64,000 nucleotides of DNA from Chlorobium sp. (GCA_005862225.1 SZXV01000002.1:744001-808000); one strand, 5' to 3'; numbered from the stretch's first letter, positions 20,790-29,552 are shown. The notes: generated by a model not told the origin, from the sequence alone. Made by a program: numbers and translations.

Positions 20790-21606
20790 TGGGGCAAACC
20801 TGTTCTTTACCCAGCGCCATCTTGGGTGGCAGATAGATTTTTCCCGTCTGATGGCATTTTTCCTCTCTGTGTATGCTTCCGTTGAAGCCAATTATTATGT
20901 TCCGGCATCCTCACCGTTATCGCCCGAAAATGCTGCATTTTCCAGAGTACTGACAGCCCACGGTTATAGAATTATCTCGAAACCGGTCAAAAAAATTGTC
21001 AACAAGGAGACTGGTGTTGTGATCATGAAAGGAAATCTTGATGTTGAACTTGTTGTTGATGCCCTGAGCGGAGCCGAACAGTATGATGCTTTTATTTTGT
21101 TCAGTGGCGACAGCGACTTTATCCCTTTGCTGCGGGCGTTAAAAAAGAAGGGAAAAGATGTTATTGTTTATTCTACCCAGGGACTCAGCGCAAGGGAGCT
21201 GCTCGAAGAGCCAGGCATAGCCTATCATGATCTTGCTCTTCTCAAAGAGCGTATCGAACAAGTCAGATCGGCAGAGCCCATGCGTTCAGATGGAGTGGCG
21301 GTGGGAGTCGATCAGGACTTTTCGCTTCCTCTTCCCGATATTGGGCAGACTTTTACCGGCAGCGTTCTCAAGGTACAGCCGTACGGAATTTTTCTCAGTA
21401 ATCCTTTTCATGTAAAATGTCTGCTTCCCCTGAGCTTTCTTGGCATCAGCAAATATATCAGTGATCTGACTGCGATTGTGCGTATCACTGATGTTTTTGA
21501 GGTGGTGGTTTTCCACGTCAATGCTGATCGTGATATTGCTGAGATTACCGTCAAACTTGTCGATAAAAAGATGGCTGACGAACTGACGTCAAGAATAAAG
21601 GGATAG
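20764..21606 (+). CDS. NYN/PIN-like nuclease-domain protein with C-terminal S1-like domain
   Basis: 280 residues. The NYN domain (about 1-165) has its acidic residues visible in AAVYIDGANLFF, GNLDVELVVDA and LFSGDSDFIPLL, as in LabA/DUF88 proteins that are predicted RNases. The C-terminal ~80 residues (GQTFTGSVLKVQPYGIFL onward) look like a diverged S1 RNA-binding fold. ATG 20764 is chosen because AAAAGGAG stands 8 bases upstream. An RNA-cleaving role is inferred. Confidence 0.78.
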   Translation: MGRAAVYIDGANLFFTQRHLGWQIDFSRLMAFFLSVYASVEANYYVPASSPLSPENAAFSRVLTAHGYRIISKPVKKIVNKETGVVIMKGNLDVELVVDALSGAEQYDAFILFSGDSDFIPLLRALKKKGKDVIVYSTQGLSARELLEEPGIAYHDLALLKERIEQVRSAEPMRSDGVAVGVDQDFSLPLPDIGQTFTGSVLKVQPYGIFLSNPFHVKCLLPLSFLGISKYISDLTAIVRITDVFEVVVFHVNADRDIAEITVKLVDKKMADELTSRIKG

Positions 21607-21612
21607 TTGTTT

Positions 21613-22347
21613 TTATCCCTGCAGGCGAAGGGGAAGCTCCAGGTGATTGGCTTCAAGAAGCTTCCTGTTGCCGAGAATTTCTTTTGCCGGGCCATCAGCA
21701 GCTATACGGCCCTTGTTCATGATGCAAACTCTCTGGCAGGTATCCCAGATAAAGTCGAGATCGTGCGAGACGGTTATTGTTGTTTTATTGAATCCATTGA
21801 CCCTGTTAATCAGTTTTCTGCGATTGCTCGGGTCAAGATCTGAGGTTGGTTCATCCATGACAATCACTTCAGGGTTCATGACCAGAATTGTCGCCAGTGC
21901 GGCAAACCTTTTTTCGCCCTGCGAAAGGTGTGAGGGAGGCTTGTCGCGGAGTTCCCAAAGCTCCAGTTCACGCAGAACCTCCTCAACCCGAGTTGTTATA
22001 GCAGCGTTGTTCATGCCGAAATTCTCCGGGCCAAAGGCAATATCATCATAGAGTCGAGCCGTAAAAAGCTGGTCGTCCGGGTTTTGAAAAAGCAGCCCGA
22101 CCAGTTTATGGATCTGGTCCAGACTCTTTTTGTTCACGATAATATTGCCAATTGATATGCGTCCTGCCTGAGGAATGTAATAGCCATTCAGATGATTGAC
22201 CAGTGTCGATTTTCCTGCACCATTTGCTCCGACAATACCAGTGGAGCTTCCTTCAGCGATGGCAAGGCTTATATTGTCAAGGGCCTTTGTGCCGTCAGGA
22301 TAGGAAAAGCTGAGCCCTTCAATGTGGATCATGATGCTGGTAATCAT
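21613..22347 (-). CDS. cbiO: CbiO/NikO-type ECF transporter ATPase
   Basis: 244 residues. It has Walker A GANGAGKST, Q-loop FQNPDDQL, signature LSQGEKR and Walker B VIVMDEPTSDLDP. The Q-loop with PDDQ is typical of cobalt/nickel ECF ATPases. The chosen ATG at 22347 overlaps the cbiQ stop by one base (TAATG), implying translational coupling; ATG 22332 is an alternative giving MIHIEGLSF. It is the last gene of the minus-strand M-Q-O unit. The neighbouring nikR suggests that nickel is the substrate, so nikO may be the better name. Confidence 0.88.
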   Translation of the reverse strand: MITSIMIHIEGLSFSYPDGTKALDNISLAIAEGSSTGIVGANGAGKSTLVNHLNGYYIPQAGRISIGNIIVNKKSLDQIHKLVGLLFQNPDDQLFTARLYDDIAFGPENFGMNNAAITTRVEEVLRELELWELRDKPPSHLSQGEKRFAALATILVMNPEVIVMDEPTSDLDPSNRRKLINRVNGFNKTTITVSHDLDFIWDTCQRVCIMNKGRIAADGPAKEILGNRKLLEANHLELPLRLQG

Positions 22348-23093
22348 TAAAAAATCAGTCGAAGAGAAAAAAAGAGCAGAACCCAGAGTGCAATCGTCAA
22401 CCATTCACGTAAAGCCATTTTTTGTGCAGGCCGGGCTTTCCTCTGCATCTGAAATCCCCTTGCATTCATGCTGCGGTAAATTTTTTCAGCACGACTTGTT
22501 GTTCTCAACAGCAACGACCCGATCAGTGAGGCTGTGCGGAAAAGCTCTTTGCCCTTTTTGCCGAATGAGCGAGTATCCCTTGCCTTCTGCATTGAGAGAG
22601 CCTCTTCATGCAGGAGTGATCGATAACGGTCAAGAAGCATCAATTGTGTTATCAGCACTTCAGGCACGTGAAGCGCTTCGAGGGCGCGGCAGATCCTGTA
22701 AAAAGGAATGCAGAGTGTTACCGAAAGCATGCCGGCCACGGAGACCATGGTTTTTGCTACAATGACTATTGCTGACATCATTCCGCCGGTGATGGTGAAT
22801 CCCGAAAGGCTGAGCATCGGTGTTCTGTCGAGAGATATATTGCCAAGAGCCATAAACAAAACAAATGGAGAGAGCTGTAGCAACCTCTTCATTATGACTG
22901 CTGCCGAAATGTTTGCCATGCCAATGAGAAAAGCGGGAAAGGCTCCAAAAACAAGCACAGATGCGAGGTCGAATTTTGGAACTGACAGCACAGAAAAAAG
23001 AAACAGAGTGGTAATAATCAGTGCCGATCTGTCGCTTCCCAAAACAGGAGGTGTGGCCGGAACGCTCCTTTCAACGCTCAATGGTGCAGCCAT
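22347..23093 (-). CDS. cbiQ: CbiQ/NikQ-type ECF transporter transmembrane T component
   Basis: 248 residues, about five to six membrane helices. The diagnostic Ala-Arg-Gly motif coupling to the ATPase is visible as MNARGFQ near residue 215, and LLLRTTSRAEKIYRSM precedes it. Together with CbiM and CbiO it forms an energy-coupling-factor transporter for cobalt or nickel. It starts 3 bases after the cbiM stop. Confidence 0.9.
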   Translation of the reverse strand: MAAPLSVERSVPATPPVLGSDRSALIITTLFLFSVLSVPKFDLASVLVFGAFPAFLIGMANISAAVIMKRLLQLSPFVLFMALGNISLDRTPMLSLSGFTITGGMMSAIVIVAKTMVSVAGMLSVTLCIPFYRICRALEALHVPEVLITQLMLLDRYRSLLHEEALSMQKARDTRSFGKKGKELFRTASLIGSLLLRTTSRAEKIYRSMNARGFQMQRKARPAQKMALREWLTIALWVLLFFSLRLIF

Positions 23094-23096
23094 GCT

Positions 23097-24113
23097 TTAT
23101 TCCAGGCTTTTGGGTTGAGGTCGTTTTTTACCAAGTGCCAACCCGGCCATTCCTGCGGCAACAAGCACTGAAAGAGCGCCGACGATACCAGAAACAGTTG
23201 TCCCGGGATTGACCGGAGAATCAGCAATGACGGCTGGTTGAACGGTGGTTTTGAAGCCATAATCGGGAAAAAATGCAATCTTCTTCTGAAACGAGGCAAG
23301 TATCTCATGCACAGGGTCACTCTTTCTGCTGAGTTCATTGCTGCCTGTCACTTGAGTCATTGACCATTCAAGTCCGTCAGGATTCGGGGAGGAGAACCAT
23401 GAACCGATACCGCCAACCATCAATGCTGCGATCGTAAACGCAGCAACGATGAAACGGGGCGATGCTGATGGTGATTGTCCGGTTACCAGATGAGGCGCAG
23501 TTTTTAATAAAAATGAAAGAACAGCCCAGGTAACAATTCCTTCTGTAATTCCGATAGCAAGATGAATCGGCAGCATAAAGAGTGCAAAGATGCTGAATGG
23601 CAGTTCGGTTATGCCGGAAAGTACGATTTGCAGGACGACTGACAACGAACCCATCAGCAGTGCTGCTGTGGCGGCCGTGATGCTCGCGGCTGCAAGTTTG
23701 CGGGGGGAAGGTGTTGTTCCGGCAAAAAAACGATAGATAAAAGGGTAAGCTATAAATGCCGGAAAAAATGCAAGGTTAAAGATATTGCAACCCAATGCAA
23801 GCACCCCTCCGTCAGCAAAAAACAAACATTGAATGATGAGCACCGAAGCAAGTGTTATAAATGCCCGGTATGGGCCGAGAAGCACTGTCAGAAGAACTCC
23901 TCCACCAAGGTGTCCACTTGAACCGGTTCCGGGAATTGTGAAGTTGATCATCTGTGCAGCAAAGACAAAAGCACCCAGCACACCCATAAGAGGTGTTTTG
24001 ACGGGATCATTCTCTTCAGTAATCTTTTTTGCAGAGTAGCCGATGAACATGCCGCTGACCACCCAGAATGTTCCACCGACAACCGTTGACAACAGTGCAT
24101 CTGCTATATGCAT
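23097..24113 (-). CDS. cbiM: CbiM-CbiN/PDGLE fusion, substrate-binding part of a Co/Ni ECF transporter
   Basis: 338 residues. It begins MHIADALLS; the N-terminal Met-His with the second histidine region is the metal site of CbiM/NikM, hence an exposed N-terminus is expected. Six or more helices follow, then a second domain containing NPDGLEWS (about 240-340), the PDGLE/CbiN-like unit that is a separate gene in Salmonella. GGGAG lies 7 bases upstream of the ATG. A candidate NikR site lies at 24151-24180 just upstream, arguing for nickel (NikMN). Confidence 0.88.
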   Translation of the reverse strand: MHIADALLSTVVGGTFWVVSGMFIGYSAKKITEENDPVKTPLMGVLGAFVFAAQMINFTIPGTGSSGHLGGGVLLTVLLGPYRAFITLASVLIIQCLFFADGGVLALGCNIFNLAFFPAFIAYPFIYRFFAGTTPSPRKLAAASITAATAALLMGSLSVVLQIVLSGITELPFSIFALFMLPIHLAIGITEGIVTWAVLSFLLKTAPHLVTGQSPSASPRFIVAAFTIAALMVGGIGSWFSSPNPDGLEWSMTQVTGSNELSRKSDPVHEILASFQKKIAFFPDYGFKTTVQPAVIADSPVNPGTTVSGIVGALSVLVAAGMAGLALGKKRPQPKSLE

Positions 24114-24150
24114 AACAGCTCTCCCTCAAATGCTCGTGTGGTACCAAACC

Positions 24151-24180
24151 AGTGCCATGAAAATAATAATTGTGTTACTG
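24151..24180. promoter_or_regulatory. Candidate NikR operator upstream of cbiMQO
   Basis: The stretch contains GTGCCATG, then AAAATAATAAT, then TGTGTTACTG. The same arrangement, with an identical AT-rich centre, occurs at 25051-25082 before the other gene of this locus. It ends 38 bases upstream of the cbiM start codon. Assignment to NikR rests on the adjacent nikR gene. Confidence 0.5.
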
Positions 24181-24217
24181 AGCTGCAACACGAACCTGTA
24201 CTTCTCCCGACAGGGCA

Positions 24218-25009
24218 TTAAAATCGTGCGGCAAGTCCAGCGAGCAAGACCGTATCGGTTTCACTCTTATTGAGTCCCGCCTTGACTCCAACATCAAGAT
24301 CAAAGTTCTCATAAGCAGAGTAAATCAATCCACCCAGAAGAAATGCCGGGTTGGTGTCAGAGGCCTTCTCTTTATTTGTCTCCATACCGATGTTCACGAC
24401 GGAGCGGAGCTTTTCCGTCAGGTTGAGCTCTCCAGCCAGAGATGCATGCCAGATATTGTTCCGTGCCGCAGTTATATTTTCTTTCATCCTGTATTCCTGA
24501 TGTGTGTAACCGAGATTGGCGTGCAAGGCTCCCAGCTTTCCCTTATGGGTTGCGATTGCCGTCAATCCTTCTGATATGGCGCCGTTGCCAAGCCCTTTTT
24601 CCTCGCTCCCTGATGGTATCGAGAGGCTTGGCTTCAGGGCAAGGCTTAGCCCGTTCTCTTCAGGATCAAACAATCTCCATTTGATTTCAATACTCATATC
24701 GCAGAAACCATGCTCATTCACTTTGGTCACATTCTCTTCCGTGATGCTGTATGATTGCCAGGGGATCCCCAGCACCAGGTCGATTGTGTCTGTCATTCCA
24801 AAGGACAGTGCGGCGGCCATTTCGCTGGCTTTCGTTTTGGTACTTATTCCGCCCTCATTAATCTTGTTATTTGAAAATGCACTGTTGATTTCGATCTGGA
24901 ATTTTCCTTTTCCCTGGGTTCCTGTATCATCGGTAATGAGCGGATGAGCAGCGTAGGCGTTGCAGAAAAAAAGAAGAGAGACGAGGGGAGCTGCAATTTT
25001 TTTCAGCAT
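24218..25009 (-). CDS. Outer-membrane protein of the PF13557 (phenol MetA-like) transporter family
   Basis: 263 residues from ATG 25009. A signal peptide MLKKIAAPLVSLLFFCNAYA is followed by HPLITDDTGTQGKGKFQIE, the start typical of PF13557 proteins often annotated as transporters. The mature part alternates hydrophobic and polar residues and ends in a phenylalanine, as beta-barrels do. I prefer 25009 to the upstream ATGs at 25042/25045 because only it gives a clean signal peptide and leaves room for the candidate NikR site. It sits between cbiM and nikR on the same strand, suggesting a part in nickel entry across the outer membrane. Confidence 0.72.
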   Translation of the reverse strand: MLKKIAAPLVSLLFFCNAYAAHPLITDDTGTQGKGKFQIEINSAFSNNKINEGGISTKTKASEMAAALSFGMTDTIDLVLGIPWQSYSITEENVTKVNEHGFCDMSIEIKWRLFDPEENGLSLALKPSLSIPSGSEEKGLGNGAISEGLTAIATHKGKLGALHANLGYTHQEYRMKENITAARNNIWHASLAGELNLTEKLRSVVNIGMETNKEKASDTNPAFLLGGLIYSAYENFDLDVGVKAGLNKSETDTVLLAGLAARF

Positions 25010-25050
25010 GATCAAAGGTGATTGGAGAGTTGCTGTGGTCATCATATACC

Positions 25051-25082
25051 ATCATGACACTAAAATAATAATCGTGCCACTA
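25051..25082. promoter_or_regulatory. Candidate NikR operator upstream of the outer-membrane protein gene
   Basis: Reads ATCATGACACT, AAAATAATAAT, CGTGCCACTA. Outer half-sites TGACAC and GTGCCA are inverted repeats at 5 of 6 positions. The centre and right half match the site at 24151-24180. Confidence 0.5.
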
Positions 25083-25118
25083 ATTTTCAAACAGCACTTT
25101 TTCTCCAAAAATGGTTGC

Positions 25119-25535
25119 CTATGCGGTACCTTCAGCAGCGGAAGAGATGCTCAGGCTGAGATGCTTTACTCCTACCTGGACTTTGAGGGTTGTTGCAAGT
25201 TTTTCAACGCTGGATGAGCTTCCTTTAACGGCAATGATTTCAAGACAGTGGTGATGATCAAGATGAACATGCTGGGTTGAAATAATGGTCTCCTGGAAGT
25301 CATGCTGGATATCAAGCAGCAGGTTGACTAACTCGCGCTTGTGATGGTCGTACGTCATGACGATCGCTCCGGCAACCGTGCCACCTTCAGTCCACTCTTT
25401 TCTTATGAGCTCTTCACGAATGAGATCCCGTATCGCTTCCGAGCGGCTTTTATAGCATTGTGTTTCGATATGGCGGTCAAAAGCCTCAATAAGTGCTTTT
25501 TCAAGGGAGACGCCAAATCTGTATAGCTCGCTCAT
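25119..25535 (-). CDS. nikR: Nickel-responsive regulator NikR
   Basis: 138 residues. The N-terminal ribbon-helix-helix (MSELYRFGVSLEKALIEAFD) binds DNA, and the C-terminal ACT-like domain holds the square-planar nickel site. All four ligands are visible: H78, H89, H91 and C97 (segments IQHDF and HVHLDHHHCLE), offset by two from E. coli H76, H87, H89 and C95. It probably represses nickel uptake when nickel is plentiful; two repeated dyads nearby are candidate targets. It lies 63 bases downstream of the nfnB gene, same strand. Confidence 0.95.
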   Translation of the reverse strand: MSELYRFGVSLEKALIEAFDRHIETQCYKSRSEAIRDLIREELIRKEWTEGGTVAGAIVMTYDHHKRELVNLLLDIQHDFQETIISTQHVHLDHHHCLEIIAVKGSSSSVEKLATTLKVQVGVKHLSLSISSAAEGTA

Positions 25536-25598
25536 TCGTTGAAGTTCGGTTGGTGAAAAATCGGGCCAGTAAGGTACATGGCCCTTTTGGCAGTAGCC

Positions 25599-27026
25599 TT
25601 ATTTTTCCATCAGCTTTTCATGAATAGAGGCTGCGGCAGTGCGTCCTGCGCCCATGGCAAGAATAACTGTTGCTCCGCCGGTGACAATATCTCCGCCAGC
25701 ATAAACATTCTCTTTTGAGGTGGCCATGGTGTTGATATCAACCACAATGGTATCGCGTCTGCTGACCTCAATATCAGGTGTCGTCTGCTTGATGAGCGGA
25801 TTGGAGCCGTTGCCGATCGATATAATTGCCATATCGATTGGCAAGATAAATTCCGAGTCTGGTATTGGTACCGGTTTGCGCCGTCCCGAGTCGTCAGGTT
25901 CTCCCAGTTCCATTCTGATGCACTTGACTCCGGTAAGCCACTGCTGATCATTACCGATAAACTCCACAGGATTCATCAGCAGCATAAATTCAATTCCCTC
26001 TTTTTGTGCGTGATGAAGCTCCTCAAGACGGGCAGGCATTTCAGCTTCAGAGCGGCGATAAACAATATAGGCGTGTTGTGCACCCAGTCTTTTTGCCGTG
26101 CGAACGGCATCCAAAGCGGTATTGCCGCCACCGAACACGGCGACGTTTTTCCCCTTGCAATTGAAGACAGGTGTATCATTTTCAGGGAATTGATATGACT
26201 TCATCAGGTTTACCCTTGTCAGGAATTCATTGGCAGAATAAACCCCGAGCAAATTTTCTCCAGGAATGCCCATGAACCATGGCAAACCGGCACCAACCCC
26301 AATAAAGACAGCATCAAAATGCTCTTCATTCATGAGCTCGTCCACAGTTATTGAGCGACCGGCCACCGCATTGGTGACAAACTCCACACCAAGTTGTTTC
26401 AGCCCTTCAATTTCCCCTTTCACAATTGTTTTAGGCAGGCGGAATTCCGGAATGCCGTAGACAAGCACGCCACCCAGCTCATGCAGCGCCTCAAACACCG
26501 TAACCGCATGGCCCAGTTGAATCAGGTCATTTGCGCAACTCAGTCCCGCAGGACCACTGCCGATAACGGCAACTTTTTTGCCAGTTGACGGCTTTACTTC
26601 CGGCAGTTCCACATTTCCGCTTTCACGCTCGTAATCACCAGCAAATCGTTCCAGGTTGCCGATGGCAACCGATTCATGTTTTTTGGTGAGAATGCACATC
26701 TTTTCGCACTGATCCTCCTGCGGACAGACCCTGCCACAAATTGCAGGCAGCACGTTGTCCTCCTTGATTTTTTTTGCCGCGCCAAGAAAATTTCCCTCGG
26801 CAATCATCTTGATAAACTGGTCTATCTTGATATTAACCGGACATCCTTTGATACAGACAGGATCTTTACACTGAATACATCGCATCGCCTCTTTCCGGGC
26901 AAGTTCCGGCGTGTAACCGAGATGGACTTCATTAAAATTATGGATACGAACTTCCGGAAGCTGTGCAGGCATTACCTGGCGCGGAATGGCAAGGCGTTCT
27001 TTGGTCGTGATATGTTGTGAGTCCAT
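25599..27026 (-). CDS. nfnB: NfnB-type subunit (GltD/SudA-like flavoprotein) of NAD(P)H:ferredoxin oxidoreductase
   Basis: 475 residues. The N-terminal ferredoxin-like domain has two cysteine sets (CIQCKDPVCIKGCP and CGRVCPQEDQCEKMC), followed by FAD-binding GSGPAGLSCA (about 156) and NAD(P)-binding FGGGNTALD (about 293). It is similar to the small subunit of glutamate synthase, but no large GltB subunit is nearby, and the gene at 27139-27984 is the matching NfnA-like partner. Nfn enzymes couple NADH, NADPH and reduced ferredoxin by electron bifurcation. A glutamate synthase small-subunit name would be misleading here. Confidence 0.85.
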   Translation of the reverse strand: MDSQHITTKERLAIPRQVMPAQLPEVRIHNFNEVHLGYTPELARKEAMRCIQCKDPVCIKGCPVNIKIDQFIKMIAEGNFLGAAKKIKEDNVLPAICGRVCPQEDQCEKMCILTKKHESVAIGNLERFAGDYERESGNVELPEVKPSTGKKVAVIGSGPAGLSCANDLIQLGHAVTVFEALHELGGVLVYGIPEFRLPKTIVKGEIEGLKQLGVEFVTNAVAGRSITVDELMNEEHFDAVFIGVGAGLPWFMGIPGENLLGVYSANEFLTRVNLMKSYQFPENDTPVFNCKGKNVAVFGGGNTALDAVRTAKRLGAQHAYIVYRRSEAEMPARLEELHHAQKEGIEFMLLMNPVEFIGNDQQWLTGVKCIRMELGEPDDSGRRKPVPIPDSEFILPIDMAIISIGNGSNPLIKQTTPDIEVSRRDTIVVDINTMATSKENVYAGGDIVTGGATVILAMGAGRTAAASIHEKLMEK

Positions 27027-27062
27027 AATAATCCTTCTTTACAAAAAGAGAGTTGGGTTATC

Positions 27063-27104
27063 AGAAAAAAGCCATACCCGGCAATCGCAAAGGGGTATGA
27101 CTTT
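27063..27104 (-). terminator. Intrinsic terminator/attenuator between nfnA and nfnB
   Basis: On the minus strand AAAGTCATACCC (27104-27093) pairs with GGGTATGGCTTT (27079-27068) with one mismatch, loop of 13, and is followed by a run of T. It lies after nfnA and 37 bases before the nfnB start. Confidence 0.65.
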
Positions 27105-27138
27105 CATTATTTGACAAAGTGATAGTGCCTGGAACGGC

Positions 27139-27984
27139 TTATACTGTTTTATTCAGTTTGCACACGTGGACATGGGTGTCAGAAGATTGCTTTTCTTCAA
27201 GCAGATAAAGCTTGTTCCGGTCAGACAGATTTTTAAAATCAACAAGGTGAGCATCAAATTCAGGCCCATCAACACAGGCAAATTTGGTCTGATTGTCAAC
27301 CGTCACCCTGCAACCGCCACACATGCCTGTACCATCAACCATAATCGGATTAAGGCTGACCACCGTTTTGATATGGTACGGGCGGGTTACCTCGGCGATG
27401 GCTCTCATCATGGGAATAGGCCCAATAGCAAGCACATAATCGATGGTTTTTCCTGAATCAATGAGTTCCTGCAGCTTCTGGGTGACAAAACCGTGAAAGC
27501 CCCAGGAGCCATCATCGGTCGTAATATAGGCCTCGTCACTGACCTCTTTCATCTCTTTTTCAAGGATCACCAGATCTTTCGACCTGGCTCCGTTAATGGT
27601 AATGACATAATTCCCGGCCTTTTTCAGGGCAACAGCAGTCGGATAGGCAATTGCCGTCCCTACGCCACCACCTATGCTGACAGCAGTGCCGAACTTTTCG
27701 ATATGTGATGGCGCGCCAAGTGGCCCGACGACATCGCTGATCATGTCGCCCGCCTCTTTGCTGTTCAGCTCCTTCGTCGTTTTACCCATACCCTGAACAA
27801 TAATGGTGATGGTGCCTTTTTCAGGATCAGAGTCGGCAATCGTTAACGGCACTCTTTCACCACTTTCACCCACCCTGATCATAACAAACTGACCGGCATT
27901 TCTTTTTTTAGCAATACGGGGAGCCTCAATTTCAATTTTTTTGATATTTTCAGCTAAAAATATTGCAGAAACAATTTTATACAT
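27139..27984 (-). CDS. nfnA: NfnA-type subunit (sulfide dehydrogenase/ferredoxin-NADP reductase-like)
   Basis: 281 residues. A ferredoxin-reductase FAD domain (AGQFVMIRVGESGERVPLTI, about 32-51) precedes a nucleotide-binding region (VSIGGGVGTAIAYPTAVALK, about 104-123). The C-terminal CGGCRVTVDNQTKFACVDGP carries three cysteines for a [2Fe-2S] cluster, like the electron-transfer subunit PyrK. With nfnB downstream it makes the two-subunit Nfn/SudAB enzyme. This probably balances NADPH with ferredoxin reduced by the type-I reaction centre (inference). Confidence 0.86.
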   Translation of the reverse strand: MYKIVSAIFLAENIKKIEIEAPRIAKKRNAGQFVMIRVGESGERVPLTIADSDPEKGTITIIVQGMGKTTKELNSKEAGDMISDVVGPLGAPSHIEKFGTAVSIGGGVGTAIAYPTAVALKKAGNYVITINGARSKDLVILEKEMKEVSDEAYITTDDGSWGFHGFVTQKLQELIDSGKTIDYVLAIGPIPMMRAIAEVTRPYHIKTVVSLNPIMVDGTGMCGGCRVTVDNQTKFACVDGPEFDAHLVDFKNLSDRNKLYLLEEKQSSDTHVHVCKLNKTV

Positions 27985-28154
27985 TGGTTCTTCGATTTCG
28001 TATGATAATGGAGACCCGCAGGGTATTGACTAAGGTAAGGTGAAAAAGTCACTATAATAAACAATAAAAAGTCAATATAAAAATCAGTCAAAAATAAACA
28101 GGGTGCTGGTTTCGATGTGGTTCGCTTTTGATTTTTTATACTTATAAGGGGTTT

Positions 28155-28760
28155 ATGGTTTTTATTGCTGATTATGGCGCAGGAAATCTTCGTTCTGTGC
28201 TCAAGGCATTTGAATATCTTGGTATCAAGGCTGTCGTCAGCAGTGATCCTTGCAAACTTTCAGGTTACAGCAAGGTTATTCTGCCTGGAGTCGGAGCTTT
28301 TGGGCAGGCCATAGAGTCTCTCAACGCGTCAGGTTTTACTGAAGCTGTGCTTGAGCATGTCGATAAAGGAGGTCAACTGCTTGGTATTTGTCTCGGTATG
28401 CAGTTGCTGTTGACAGACAGTGAAGAGATGGGCGCCTGGAAGGGAATGAATCTGATCCCCGGCAAGGTTCGTCATTTCATCAGCGATACCGACAAGATTC
28501 CCCAGATAGGCTGGAACTCAGTCGATCAGAAGAAAGAGAGTATCCTTTTTCAGGGTATTGCCGACCACTCTTTTTTTTATTTTGTACACTCTTACTACTG
28601 TGAGGTCGAGGCTGGTGATGCTGTTGCGGCAACGACCTGGTTTGCGGGAAAAAACTTTTGTTCAGCCATTGAAAAAAATGGTATTTTTGCGGTTCAGTTT
28701 CATCCCGAAAAAAGTTCTGATGCGGGCTTGCAGGTGCTCAAGAACTTTGCCGGGTGCTAA
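28155..28760 (+). CDS. hisH: Imidazole glycerol phosphate synthase glutaminase subunit HisH
   Basis: 201 residues. The nucleophile cysteine is in LGICLGMQLL (about residue 80), and the His/Glu of the triad are in VQFHPEKSS near the end. It supplies ammonia to HisF (not in this window). ATG 28155, giving MVFIADYGAGN, is taken rather than 28128 because AAGGGG precedes it and family members begin with this strand. hisA follows after 15 bases. Confidence 0.95.
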   Translation: MVFIADYGAGNLRSVLKAFEYLGIKAVVSSDPCKLSGYSKVILPGVGAFGQAIESLNASGFTEAVLEHVDKGGQLLGICLGMQLLLTDSEEMGAWKGMNLIPGKVRHFISDTDKIPQIGWNSVDQKKESILFQGIADHSFFYFVHSYYCEVEAGDAVAATTWFAGKNFCSAIEKNGIFAVQFHPEKSSDAGLQVLKNFAGC

Positions 28761-28775
28761 AAACGTTTTTTTGTT

Positions 28776-29552
28776 ATGTTTATGTTAATAATTCCAGCGA
28801 TAGACATTAAGGACGGCAAGTGCGTCCGACTTACTCGTGGTGATTTCAGCCAGAAAAAAATATATCTCGATAATCCCAACGATATGGCCATTATCTGGCG
28901 CAAGCAGAATGCCAAGATGCTTCATATTGTTGATCTTGACGCCGCCCTGACCGGCGAAATGGTGAACTTTGAAAAAATCAAAGAAATTGTCGTTAACCTT
29001 GATATTCCTGTTCAGGTCGGTGGAGGCATTCGTTCTGTTGATGCGGTTAAAAAGTACCTTGATATCGGCGTCGCCCGCGTTGTTATAGGCTCAGCAGCGG
29101 TAACAAATCCTTTGCTGGTCGAAGAGCTTCTGAAGATATACAGGCCGTCACAGGTTGTTGTAGGTATTGACGCAGAACATGGTGTTCCGAAGATTAAAGG
29201 GTGGCTCGAAAGCAGCAACCTGAAAGATTATGAATTGGCCTTGCAGATGAAAAACATGGGAATAGAGCGGGTGATTTATACCGATATTACGCGTGATGGC
29301 ATGATGCAGGGATTTGGTTATGAGAGCACCAAACGGTTTGCCGAAAAGGCTGGAATGAAAATTACAGCCTCAGGTGGCGTAACCAATGCGCAGGACATGA
29401 AAAAACTCAATGAACTCAAGCCGTTCGGAGTGGATTCAGTGGTTATTGGCAAGGCACTCTACGAATGCAATTTCCCCTGTCAGGAGCTGTGGTATAATTT
29501 TGAGGAAGGCATGAGTCTGGATCACAATTTTTCAACAGCCCGGAAAAAATAG
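28776..29552 (+). CDS. hisA: ProFAR isomerase HisA
   Basis: 258 residues, a TIM barrel. It starts near MLIIPAIDIKDGKCVRLTRGD, with the first catalytic Asp in PAIDI and the second in YTDITRDGMM (about 168-177); phosphate-binding loops are QVGGGIRS and ASGGVTN. It performs the Amadori rearrangement in histidine synthesis. ATG 28782 is an alternative start two codons downstream. It forms an operon with hisH and then scpB. Confidence 0.95.
   Translation: MFMLIIPAIDIKDGKCVRLTRGDFSQKKIYLDNPNDMAIIWRKQNAKMLHIVDLDAALTGEMVNFEKIKEIVVNLDIPVQVGGGIRSVDAVKKYLDIGVARVVIGSAAVTNPLLVEELLKIYRPSQVVVGIDAEHGVPKIKGWLESSNLKDYELALQMKNMGIERVIYTDITRDGMMQGFGYESTKRFAEKAGMKITASGGVTNAQDMKKLNELKPFGVDSVVIGKALYECNFPCQELWYNFEEGMSLDHNFSTARKK

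Noticed and set aside
25599-27026. Glutamate synthase small subunit (gltD)
   Set aside because: No large subunit is nearby and the adjacent gene is an NfnA-like partner, so the Nfn reading fits better.
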